A DNA stretch of 64,000 bases from Psychrobacter arcticus 273-4 (GTDB lineage Bacteria > Pseudomonadota > Gammaproteobacteria > Pseudomonadales > Moraxellaceae): positions 1,178,001-1,242,000 of the forward strand of contig NC_007204.1 of assembly GCF_000012305.1 (NCBI RefSeq), given 5' to 3'. The notes under the pieces are model-generated. The model ran no database searches and was not told the origin of the DNA. It saw nothing but the letters and a program-made list of their open reading frames with translations. Below, one piece after another: positions 31,575 to 38,849 of this stretch; position 1 is the stretch's first letter; each line of letters opens with the position of its first letter. The translations under genes and the position numbers were made by a program.

Positions 31575-32843
31575 ATGATTAACATATCAACAAGACCAGC
31601 TATTGGTGATGGTGCGACTTGGGCTTGCTCAACGCAGTTTGGCGCACCTCAAATGGCAGGAAATGCAGGCTCAAATGGACAAATGCTTCAAGTTCTCGAT
31701 GCAATCCTTGTTAACGGATTTAACTCTCAGGTCTCTACAGGGATAGAACTACTACTTGATGGATTTGTAAAAATAAAATTTGGCACTGCTGTAGGTTATC
31801 AAAAGCGTCAGAAATTACTTATCTCGGGTGCAGATGATAGTAATTTAAATGGCGAGCATATTATCACTCAAGTGATTGGTAATGATTTTGTTATAAAAGC
31901 GCCTGCTGTCACCGTCACTACCGGAACAATAACAACAAAGGTTGCTCCATTGGGCTGGGAGTCAATATTTGGCAGCTTGGATCCACTTAAGCGCGCATAT
32001 CGAAGTAAAAACCCGAATACAACGCAGTCTGTTTTGTATCTTGATATGACTATACCTGCAAATAGCGGATATGACGCCACAAACCCACCAAAGCGAGCAA
32101 TGGTATCTATTTGCAAAGATATGGTTGAGCTTGGTGTGCAAATAGGTAGTTACACAGATGGTACTAATGATTACGCAACAAACCCTAACGGCAGTTTATT
32201 TTGGAGACAAAAGCATTCTGGAAGTTCGAGTGGTACCGCTGGTATTGTAACTACATCCAAACCTAGTCCATGGACTATAGTTGGTAATGGAGATTACTTT
32301 TATTTTATGGTTGAATGGACAAGCTCTACTTATGTCTACATTGAAGGATTGAAGGACTTGTATTGTTTTGGTGATATGCCAAGTGTTTTGGGATCGTTGG
32401 ACGAGTGGTGTTGCGCTTGGGCAGGATGTTACAGTGTAAATGACCTGAGTACCTCGCGCACCGCGTCCTTTAATGGCGCATCTATCGGATCGCAAGACGC
32501 AAGGTTTTTTATATCACGTCATGACGGATTGATTGATATGCCGGGCTTTGCTTTTAGTTGTGGGGGTGTTCCGGGGAGTTATACTTCTGGGAATGCTGGC
32601 ACTATCTCATTCCCAAATCCCACTAGTAACTCTATGATTGTAAGTAGCATTTACTCTATATCATCAGGGGCATTAAGGTCTTACGTGCCTAGACTGCTGT
32701 CGGTACAACACACATTGGATACTAACTATACGCTATATAACAATACATTTATTGACGGAGTTCTGCTTGTTTCTATGAGTAACAATAATGCATCCACACC
32801 ATCATTGCGTGTAGCTTATTTTGGTTTTGATATGGGAGATTAG
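31575..32843 (+). CDS. Hypothetical tail structural protein
   Basis: 422 aa, Gly/Ser/Asn-rich and beta-rich (NISTRPAIGDGATWACSTQF; TVTTGTITTKVAPLGWESIFG). GAGGG lies 5-6 nt before the ATG and it starts 3 nt after the large structural gene. Residues LGWESIFG and ATNPPKRAMVSICKDM resemble phage tip proteins; unassigned. Probably part of the same tip complex. Confidence 0.5.
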   Translation: MINISTRPAIGDGATWACSTQFGAPQMAGNAGSNGQMLQVLDAILVNGFNSQVSTGIELLLDGFVKIKFGTAVGYQKRQKLLISGADDSNLNGEHIITQVIGNDFVIKAPAVTVTTGTITTKVAPLGWESIFGSLDPLKRAYRSKNPNTTQSVLYLDMTIPANSGYDATNPPKRAMVSICKDMVELGVQIGSYTDGTNDYATNPNGSLFWRQKHSGSSSGTAGIVTTSKPSPWTIVGNGDYFYFMVEWTSSTYVYIEGLKDLYCFGDMPSVLGSLDEWCCAWAGCYSVNDLSTSRTASFNGASIGSQDARFFISRHDGLIDMPGFAFSCGGVPGSYTSGNAGTISFPNPTSNSMIVSSIYSISSGALRSYVPRLLSVQHTLDTNYTLYNNTFIDGVLLVSMSNNNASTPSLRVAYFGFDMGD

Positions 32844-32847
32844 TTAA

Positions 32848-33219
32848 ATGAGTGCTGACACAGTAACGCTATTATCTACAATTGGTTTTTCGTCTGATAA
32901 GTCCAATTTAGTGCCAAAAGGCAATGGGTTTATAAATTTAAGCCTACCTCTTCATTTATCATCAACAACCATTGGCGCTTTGATTGTTGGGACAGTAAAA
33001 GAGAGTGGCTTGCCGGTATCAAGACGCGTTTTTTGCTACTTACGTGAAAATGGCAGCTTGGTTGCCACGACAACCTCGAATGCAAGTGGTGAGTATCAGT
33101 TTGATGGGCTTGCGCTAAACCCTGATTATTACATTGTATCGTTAGATGAAAACGGCGATACAGTGCAATATAACGCCGTTATTCAAGATTTAATAAGAGC
33201 TACCAAGGTGATGGTATGA
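32848..33219 (+). CDS. Small tail protein with carboxypeptidase-regulatory-like domain
   Basis: 123 aa. IGALIVGTVKESGLPVSRRVFCYLRENGSLVATTTSNASGEYQFDGL has the G-x-V...P-V-x-x-x-V...S-G-x-Y-x-F pattern of CarboxypepD_reg-like beta sandwiches, often in extracellular or virion surface proteins. It overlaps the next gene by 4 nt. Confidence 0.6.
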   Translation: MSADTVTLLSTIGFSSDKSNLVPKGNGFINLSLPLHLSSTTIGALIVGTVKESGLPVSRRVFCYLRENGSLVATTTSNASGEYQFDGLALNPDYYIVSLDENGDTVQYNAVIQDLIRATKVMV

Positions 33220-33560
33220 TACTAGCAAGTAACGCTAAAAACGCCATGCTACAAGGCTTGGTAGACACGTTAAACGTAGGAACTAATGCCAAACTGTCAA
33301 TATATATCGGTACAGAAGCCGCTGCGGTGTTTGATATGCCTAACCCTATTGAGCAAAGTATAGTTAATGGGGTTTTAACGTTTAATCTACCTACAAAGGT
33401 GTTAGCCACGATATCAGGGCAGCCAACCAACGCCAAGCTAGTAGATAGCGCAGGCGTCGAGGTTGCTGAGTTTAATGTGAGTACTGAGATAGTGCTCGAT
33501 AAAGCAAGTATTTATTCAGGCGGTTATGTTAGCTTAATAGCGTTAAGTATCACCATCTAA
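33216..33560 (+). CDS. Hypothetical tail protein
   Basis: 114 aa, beta-rich (ILASNAKNAMLQGLVDTLNVGTNAKLSIYIG in outline), ATGA overlap upstream. Sizes and order suggest an accessory of the tip complex. No family recognised. Confidence 0.5.
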   Translation: MILASNAKNAMLQGLVDTLNVGTNAKLSIYIGTEAAAVFDMPNPIEQSIVNGVLTFNLPTKVLATISGQPTNAKLVDSAGVEVAEFNVSTEIVLDKASIYSGGYVSLIALSITI

Positions 33561-33569
33561 GGGCATATT

Positions 33570-35483
33570 ATGGCTGACTTTATACCAAGCTCGCAGCTAA
33601 ACTTTACCGAGTTGCGGCAGCCAACCAGTGATATCCAGTTTGGTGCGTCAGGCGCAGCAAATAATGATGTTAATGTCCGCATATCAGCAAACATCAATGC
33701 GACCTCAGCAGGACAAGCTCTTAGTGCCGAGCCTTTGACCGGCGTTAGCATCCATGCTTTTTATCAGCTTAACGCCACAGCATCAGGTACAGCAAGTTAT
33801 GACTCAAACGTTGACCGTCTAGCAACTCATGATGTTAGTAGTGATATGCAAAACGGTAAATTGACAGGTATTGATAAGCGTAGTGGCTACGAGAGTAACG
33901 AGCAATTATCTACTCAAGTGCTTGTAAATTGGCAGCAATCATCACTTATTGGTACTGATAATCAGGCTATATTTGAGAGCAATGAGAAACTACAAACAAG
34001 TAGTAAGCCAGTGTTTGAGTCGTCAGAGCTTATTGGCACACCAAGCAAACAGTTATACGAGTCTCAGGCATTTATGGCGCATAGTCGAGCTATTAGTAAT
34101 GAGGGTGCTGACCGTATTAGTATTAGTAATTGGTTTGGCTATGAGGCGATGCTTAAGCGTCAAACTGAGCGCCAGATTGTTTACGAAGGCGCTGATTGGC
34201 TTGGAAGATATCGCAATTACTCGAATCGAGCGGCGCAGGTACTAGCTAATGATTTTGCTGAGTTAATAGAGACAGCCAAAGTTATCTATAGTGCACACTC
34301 AGAACGCTTTATCATCATAGACAACTCTGTGCCGATAAAATCGATTGACCTAGTATTGCTTGACTTTACTTGTAGGTGGTACGCCGCTCAAACTGAGTTA
34401 AGTTTTGGTGCAAGCTGTCAATATCAAAACCCTCTGCCAGACTACAAAACAGGAGTTACATTTGTGACAAACAGCGTGTCATTAACGCGCTCAGATGATG
34501 GGCGTGAGATTAAACTGCTAGACTTTAGCGTGGGCATCGATAGTAATAGCTACGCATGGTCATTTAGCGCCACTGTGCCGTTGTCTGAGCTATCAAAAGT
34601 CAATACGGCATTAGAGCAGCGGATAGGTGTTGAGTTTACGTGTAACGGCAATCTATGGCGATTTATCTTAGATGGTTGTGACGATAGCATCTCGTTTGGC
34701 GAAAGCTCATTAACGATAAAAGGAAAATCACGCGCGATGCTGCTGGCAAGTCCTTATGCTGCCGCTCGTGACTTTAAATACACCACAGCACTAAGCGCGA
34801 GACAGATAGCTGAGGATGAGTTAAACCGAGGCGGCGTACCGTCAGGCTTTACGCTTGACTGGCAGCTTGCAGGAGTGAACGGCTGGAACGTGCCAGCCAA
34901 TACTTATAGCTATACTGGCAAAACGCCTATCAATAGCTTGCAGTGGATAGCAGAGGCAGCCGGTGGCTTTATCAATGCTGATATGAGTGCTGATATTATC
35001 CACATGCTTGAGCAATATCCCATTAAATCATGGGAATGGGCATTGCAGACGCCTAGCATTAACTTGACTCAATCACTGATTACTAGCCGTAGTCGTGGCC
35101 GTATTAATAAGCCGGCTTATAACGGCGTATTGCTCTATGGTGAGCATGACACGAGTTTTGGCGGCTTGATTAAGCGCACAGGTACAGCCGGAGGTTATCA
35201 ACCGCCGATGATCACAAGCGACTTAATGACCGACCAACTCGCAGCTATCAGCCGAGGCAAGATGATACTGAGTGACACGGGCGATATTGGTAATATTGGT
35301 ATCTCAATGCCACTGGTTGCTGATGTTGGCGTGTTAAAACCATCAACCTTAATCGGCGTGAATGATGGTGAGTCGTGGGTGGGTATGGTCAGAGGTACGA
35401 CTATCACAGGTCGCCCATCTAGTAATAGAGCGTTAGAGGTTGACCAGTCCATCAATGTTGAGCGTCATTTTGACAAGGGGTGA
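33570..35483 (+). CDS. Putative tail hub/baseplate protein
   Basis: 637 aa. The first 250 residues are low-complexity and repeat YESN/VFESS-type units (SGYESNEQLSTQ, AIFESNEKLQTS, PVFESSELIGTP, QLYESQAF). The C-terminal 380 residues have a hub-like layout (WRFILDGCDDSISFGESSLTIKGKSRA; PINSLQWIAEAAGGFINADM; GISMPLVADVGVLKPSTLIGV), as in proteins of the gpD/gp27 group. AAGG precedes the ATG and the stop overlaps the next gene region. Assignment by layout only. Confidence 0.5.
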   Translation: MADFIPSSQLNFTELRQPTSDIQFGASGAANNDVNVRISANINATSAGQALSAEPLTGVSIHAFYQLNATASGTASYDSNVDRLATHDVSSDMQNGKLTGIDKRSGYESNEQLSTQVLVNWQQSSLIGTDNQAIFESNEKLQTSSKPVFESSELIGTPSKQLYESQAFMAHSRAISNEGADRISISNWFGYEAMLKRQTERQIVYEGADWLGRYRNYSNRAAQVLANDFAELIETAKVIYSAHSERFIIIDNSVPIKSIDLVLLDFTCRWYAAQTELSFGASCQYQNPLPDYKTGVTFVTNSVSLTRSDDGREIKLLDFSVGIDSNSYAWSFSATVPLSELSKVNTALEQRIGVEFTCNGNLWRFILDGCDDSISFGESSLTIKGKSRAMLLASPYAAARDFKYTTALSARQIAEDELNRGGVPSGFTLDWQLAGVNGWNVPANTYSYTGKTPINSLQWIAEAAGGFINADMSADIIHMLEQYPIKSWEWALQTPSINLTQSLITSRSRGRINKPAYNGVLLYGEHDTSFGGLIKRTGTAGGYQPPMITSDLMTDQLAAISRGKMILSDTGDIGNIGISMPLVADVGVLKPSTLIGVNDGESWVGMVRGTTITGRPSSNRALEVDQSINVERHFDKG

Positions 35484-35485
35484 TT

Positions 35486-35716
35486 ATGAGCGGTAATTTA
35501 TGGATGCTATTTAAGGGTATCACTGAGCAATCAGCGCAGCAAATCGCTACTGTACTTGCACGTAATGGCAATAGCTATGACGTGCAGGTATTAGGCGGTG
35601 GCATATCGGTTGCGACTAGTAGCGTGGCTTATGTTGTTGGCGATAAGGTTTTTGTCAGGGATGGGCAGATAGTTTCCCAAGCCCCAAACTTAACTTATGT
35701 AGAGATAGATATATGA
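35486..35716 (+). CDS. Small OB-like tail protein
   Basis: 76 aa from the ATG at 35486 (AAGGGG upstream; a GTG two codons earlier overlaps it). A short beta barrel pattern (NSYDVQVLGGGISVATSSVAYVVGDKVFV) resembles baseplate OB-type adaptors. It overlaps the chaperone gene by 4 nt. Confidence 0.5.
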   Translation: MSGNLWMLFKGITEQSAQQIATVLARNGNSYDVQVLGGGISVATSSVAYVVGDKVFVRDGQIVSQAPNLTYVEIDI

Positions 35717-36147
35717 CAGACATTAAAAAAGACGATAGCTCAAAGATTATCAAAGTAGCAGGACAAGAGATTGTCATCAAGCGCGTGAAGGTTAAAAACT
35801 TGACCGAAGTGACGCGCGCCTTTCAGCCTTTTGTTGCTGAGTTTGAGCGCATTGTTAAGGCTAAAAAAGGTATGCCAGAGAGCGAATTGATGGCACTTAT
35901 TGGCACCTTTGCAGATGAAGCGGTGATACTAGCTACGATATTAACCGATCAATCACCATCATTTTATCAAGAGCTTGATCCGCTCGACTTCTTCACCGTC
36001 ATGCAGGAGGTGGTAGCGTTCAGCGGTGATTTTTTTATGCGTCAGATTTTCACACCCCTAAAGCAGCTGGGGGCACAACTAGCGTTACTTGGTTCGACAG
36101 CTTATTACCATTCTACAAAATCGGACTCAGAGAATCTGACATCTTAG
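35713..36147 (+). CDS. Tail assembly chaperone, short form
   Basis: 144 aa, helical and acidic (KIIKVAGQEIVIKRVKVKNLTEVTRAFQPF; EADEAVILATIL-like core). It carries an in-frame T-TTT-TTT heptamer (36030-36036) and a GGGGG run (36069-36073) with a -1 frame that stays open to 36284. This gene order, short product plus -1 extension upstream of the tape measure, is that of lambda G/GT and of Mu-type chaperones. The chaperone coats the tape measure during tail assembly. Four cargo genes separate it from the tape measure here. Confidence 0.72.
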   Translation: MTDIKKDDSSKIIKVAGQEIVIKRVKVKNLTEVTRAFQPFVAEFERIVKAKKGMPESELMALIGTFADEAVILATILTDQSPSFYQELDPLDFFTVMQEVVAFSGDFFMRQIFTPLKQLGAQLALLGSTAYYHSTKSDSENLTS

Positions 36148-36284
36148 ATATGGTTTTTGGTGAATGGTGGGGCTTGTCTCATGCGCTGGCAAGAGACAAG
36201 CAGCAAGATATTAAGAATATGGCAATTGCTATGCGAGTAGCGCAGGCAGATGCGAAAGGTTGGAAAGAGTTTATGAAAGACTAG
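36030..36284 (+). CDS. Tail assembly chaperone -1 frameshift extension
   Basis: The -1 frame opens after a stop at 36027-36029, directly before the heptamer TTTTTTT, and runs to TAG at 36282-36284. It encodes GGTTSVTWFDSLLPFYKIGL, then RESDILDMVFGEWWGLSHALARDKQQD..., with a compact, coding-like composition. No SD-preceded start fits, so it is best explained as the C-terminal part of a frameshifted fusion. An internal ATG (36150) is an alternative start. Confidence 0.65.
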   Translation, partial: FFYASDFHTPKAAGGTTSVTWFDSLLPFYKIGLRESDILDMVFGEWWGLSHALARDKQQDIKNMAIAMRVAQADAKGWKEFMKD

Positions 36285-36343
36285 CGTAACAATTTACAAT
36301 CGGTTAAAGTTGAGTAAATAACCAATCAATTGGATATCCAGCA

Positions 36344-36946
36344 ATGGACATTAAAAAAATACTCATTATTGCAGCAATAGTCTTGCTTGCTTTTATTGGC
36401 TTTAATTACTATAGCAGTGCTCAGTCTCAAAAGGCTCGCGCTGTTCGTGTGGCTGAAACCGAGGCATTGCGCAATCAAATTAAAATCAGAGAGATAGACC
36501 AAGCAAGAAATACTCAGATTCAACAGGATCGAGAGGAATTAGAGGGAATGCCGGTTGCCGCGCAAAAGATAATAGCCACTAAAGAATCTCAGACAGAAGG
36601 TGGAGTTGAGTACCAAGACATTAACGCGCAGACAGAAGATAGGGCTAAACTTGATGATGTTATGGATCGATGGAGTGACGCTAGCATATTAGCAAGCAGA
36701 ACATCGAGAATAGCGTTATCTAATGTAGTTCAAGATATGCAATCATTAAGGCGTGAGGCAGATAAACTTGTTGTCACGCCATGCCTTACAAGGGCGCAAG
36801 CAAACTTATTGGTGGGTATGGATTCAGAGCTTACGGGATATTTGAAATTTATGGCAGATTCCGATGCTAGTATCACGCAAGATATTGTTGGAAAGTATGA
36901 AGCGTTCGCCAAGTATTACGAGATAGTTAAAAAATGTACTGACTGA
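36344..36946 (+). CDS. Membrane-anchored hypothetical protein
   Basis: 200 aa. One N-terminal transmembrane helix (ILIIAAIVLLAFIGFNYY, about 6-23) with Lys in front, so N-in with a periplasmic helical domain (charged coiled coil 30-70; LDDVMDRWSDASILASRTSRIAL). Not a known spanin or holin. It is the first of the genes between chaperone and tape measure and is followed by a bidirectional terminator. Possibly an exclusion or envelope-acting moron. Confidence 0.55.
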   Translation: MDIKKILIIAAIVLLAFIGFNYYSSAQSQKARAVRVAETEALRNQIKIREIDQARNTQIQQDREELEGMPVAAQKIIATKESQTEGGVEYQDINAQTEDRAKLDDVMDRWSDASILASRTSRIALSNVVQDMQSLRREADKLVVTPCLTRAQANLLVGMDSELTGYLKFMADSDASITQDIVGKYEAFAKYYEIVKKCTD

Positions 36947-36960
36947 CTTCATTGTAAATA

Positions 36961-36990
36961 AAAAACCCACCGATTAAATGGTGGGTTTTT
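36961..36990. terminator. Bidirectional terminator
   Basis: AAAAACCCACC pairs perfectly with GGTGGGTTTTT; it separates the membrane protein from the opposing Arc-like gene. Confidence 0.85.
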
Positions 36991-37070
36991 CTTTGTAGGC
37001 TATATAGAATCACTGTTCTGCATATTTTAGGAACTAACTATTGTATAGTCTGCAAATTTTCAGAGTGGTA

Positions 37071-37439
37071 TTAAGCTGGGTAGCTATACCAAATGCGAAC
37101 GCCAATAAGAATCTCATGCCCTTTTTTGTCAGTAATCGTTTTGCTTTCAAGTTGCATAAACTCATGGTCTGGATGATCTGCAAAAAAGCTAGACATAAAC
37201 TTAGCGCAATCCATACGGACAGCTTCGTTGTTACTTGGACTGTAATCATCAAAACCCGAGCTTGGATTATATTCAGTAAATATTATCTTGCGTTTAGGTT
37301 TTCCCTTTAATACATAGGTGTTTTCAAGAGCAGTAACAAATTCTTGGGTAATCGAACGCCCATTATCCTTGGCAGATTTTTCGATAATATCCTTCAATTC
37401 TTTGGGCATACGAAAGTTCGCTTGGGTTGTTTCTGACAT
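37071..37439 (-). CDS. Arc/Mnt-like ribbon-helix-helix repressor
   Basis: 122 aa. The N-terminus ANFRMPKELKDIIEKSAKDNGRSITQEFVTALE (7-39) is an Arc-type RHH: a strand (NFRMP) then two helices with the GRSITQEF turn. The C-terminal 80 residues are extra and unrecognised. AAGGAT lies about 8 nt before the ATG. Divergent from the KilA-N gene over a region with TTGCAA and AAAGCAT repeats, it is expected to repress the antirepressor, as P22 Arc/Mnt repress ant. Confidence 0.8.
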   Translation of the reverse strand: MSETTQANFRMPKELKDIIEKSAKDNGRSITQEFVTALENTYVLKGKPKRKIIFTEYNPSSGFDDYSPSNNEAVRMDCAKFMSSFFADHPDHEFMQLESKTITDKKGHEILIGVRIWYSYPA

Positions 37440-37472
37440 TCTAGTATCCTTTTATGAGTTAGTGATATTATT

Positions 37473-37526
37473 AAAGCATAATGCTTGCAATAAATAAAGC
37501 ATTATGATTTAATAAACATGCTTTAT
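37473..37526. promoter_or_regulatory. Divergent promoter/operator between Arc-like and KilA-N genes
   Basis: Rightward: TTGCAA (37485-37490), 17 bp, TTTAAT (37508-37513). TTGCAA is self-complementary and could also serve a leftward promoter. AAAGCATAATGCTT (37473-37486), AAAGCATTATG (37496-37506) and the inverted ACATGCTTT (37515-37523) are likely Arc-like half-sites. Confidence 0.6.
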
Positions 37527-37552
37527 AGCAAAAAGGCTATAAGCAAACACAA

Positions 37553-37590
37553 AAAAGCCTCATACATTACTTTCGACGGAATTGTATGAG
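37553..37590 (-). terminator. Leftward-facing hairpin before the KilA-N gene
   Basis: Perfect 11-bp stem AGCCTCATACA/TGTATGAGGCT, preceded on the + strand by six As, so its T-tract serves leftward transcripts. In the rightward mRNA it is a leader hairpin just before the SD of the KilA-N gene. Confidence 0.6.
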
Positions 37591-37619
37591 GCTGTTAACC
37601 CAAATCAAAAGGAATTAAC

Positions 37620-38393
37620 ATGACTAGTTTAACAGTTTACGCGCCACAAATCACTATTCTTGACCATATAGTAAGCACCATTGATGGTCTTTACTCTCTT
37701 AATGATTTACATAAAGCAAGTGGAGGAAGGGTAAAACACAAACCTGCATTTTTTCTGAGAAATGAGCAAACTAAAGAGATTGTGACCGAGTTGCAGATCT
37801 GCAACTCGCCTGAAGAGGTTCTAAGAGTGCAGCGTGGCGGTACTAATCAGGGTACATGGGTTTGCAAGGAATTAGTTTATTCCTACGCTATGTGGATAAG
37901 TGCAAAATTTCATATAGCTGTTGTTCGAACGTTCGATGCTTTAATCACACGTACTGATGCCAAACAACGAGAATCCCTAGTTGCTGCTTGCGATAAGTTA
38001 GCAATAGGTAATACATTGCGTAGTGAGGTGTACACCATAGTCGCCAATCATTTTGGTTATGAGAAAGTGACGCAGATACCCGCGCCATTACTTCCTGAAG
38101 CAGTCGCATTTGTTTACGAGATGATATTAGCTCGTCAAAAACCAGTAAAAACGGTAAGTGATGGCGTCCTTATGAATAATCGCATGTGGAATGATGTTGG
38201 TTTTGTCAAGACCGAGCAGATGTGTTGGATGACTAAAGACTTATCTACCTTACTTGCACAAGTTAGTGAAAAGGTCAGTGAAATAAAAAGAGCGCAAAAT
38301 ACTATTTTCGACAGTTTTAATGAGCAGAAATGGAATGGTTTGACTCCAGAACAGCTTGAACGAGTAGACAAGCAAGGCAAGCTCTTTCTCTAA
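37620..38393 (+). CDS. KilA-N-domain antirepressor-like protein
   Basis: 257 aa. The KilA-N domain spans about 8-105: GLYSLNDLHKASGGRVKHKPAFFLRNEQTKEIV, GTWVCKELVYSYAMWISAKFHIAVVRTFD. The C-terminal part is helical (LSTLLAQVSEKVSEIKRAQNTIFDSF). Such proteins bind DNA or repressors and act as antirepressors in P22-like phages. AAGGA lies 7 nt before the ATG. Paired with the Arc-like gene it forms an immI-like secondary immunity switch in the tail region. Confidence 0.8.
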   Translation: MTSLTVYAPQITILDHIVSTIDGLYSLNDLHKASGGRVKHKPAFFLRNEQTKEIVTELQICNSPEEVLRVQRGGTNQGTWVCKELVYSYAMWISAKFHIAVVRTFDALITRTDAKQRESLVAACDKLAIGNTLRSEVYTIVANHFGYEKVTQIPAPLLPEAVAFVYEMILARQKPVKTVSDGVLMNNRMWNDVGFVKTEQMCWMTKDLSTLLAQVSEKVSEIKRAQNTIFDSFNEQKWNGLTPEQLERVDKQGKLFL

Positions 38394-38417
38394 GAGACTG
38401 ATTTATAATTAAACAAG

Positions 38418-38445
38418 AGCCTTACATTTATTTGTAGGGCTTTTT
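38418..38445 (+). terminator. Terminator after the KilA-N gene
   Basis: AGCCTTACA pairs with TGTAGGGCT (one G-T), then five Ts. Confidence 0.7.
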
Positions 38446-38468
38446 CACTTAACCTAAAAGAGATTGTT

Positions 38469-38780
38469 ATGACACCAGAAAAACCCATGATAGATATTAA
38501 TTACGTTACGCCTGAGCAATTCCCAGATAACTATAAAGTTTGGGGCGATGACGGCTTTGAACGCATCAACAATCTGTTAGATAAAGCAGTTCATCTTGTT
38601 AGCAGAAAAGCTAAAGGCGAGGTCATGATCTATGCTGGATTATCAGACAATAAAAGCAAAGCGGGTAAAAAACCAGTAGTATTTATTGATTGTGATAGCT
38701 TGAATCGCTACTACATTGACGAGCGCCATATTAAAGCTGGAAAACTACCCAAACCCGATAGGGCAAGCGCCTTTAAATAA
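38469..38780 (+). CDS. Hypothetical phage protein
   Basis: 103 aa, basic C-terminus (KAGKLPKPDRASAFK). FERINNLLDKAVHLVSRKAKGEV suggests a helical start. It sits between two terminators, so it is its own short transcript or read through from the left. Unknown function; part of the cargo before the tape measure. Confidence 0.5.
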   Translation: MTPEKPMIDINYVTPEQFPDNYKVWGDDGFERINNLLDKAVHLVSRKAKGEVMIYAGLSDNKSKAGKKPVVFIDCDSLNRYYIDERHIKAGKLPKPDRASAFK

Positions 38781-38797
38781 CTAAAGAATAAATTAAT

Positions 38798-38825
38798 AAG
38801 CTCACTTTAATTAGTGGGCTTTTTT
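38798..38825 (+). terminator. Terminator upstream of the tape measure
   Basis: AAGCTCACT pairs with AGTGGGCTT (one G-T), followed by six Ts. Confidence 0.75.
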
Positions 38826-38849
38826 ATGCCCAAAATTCGAGGTGAGACA

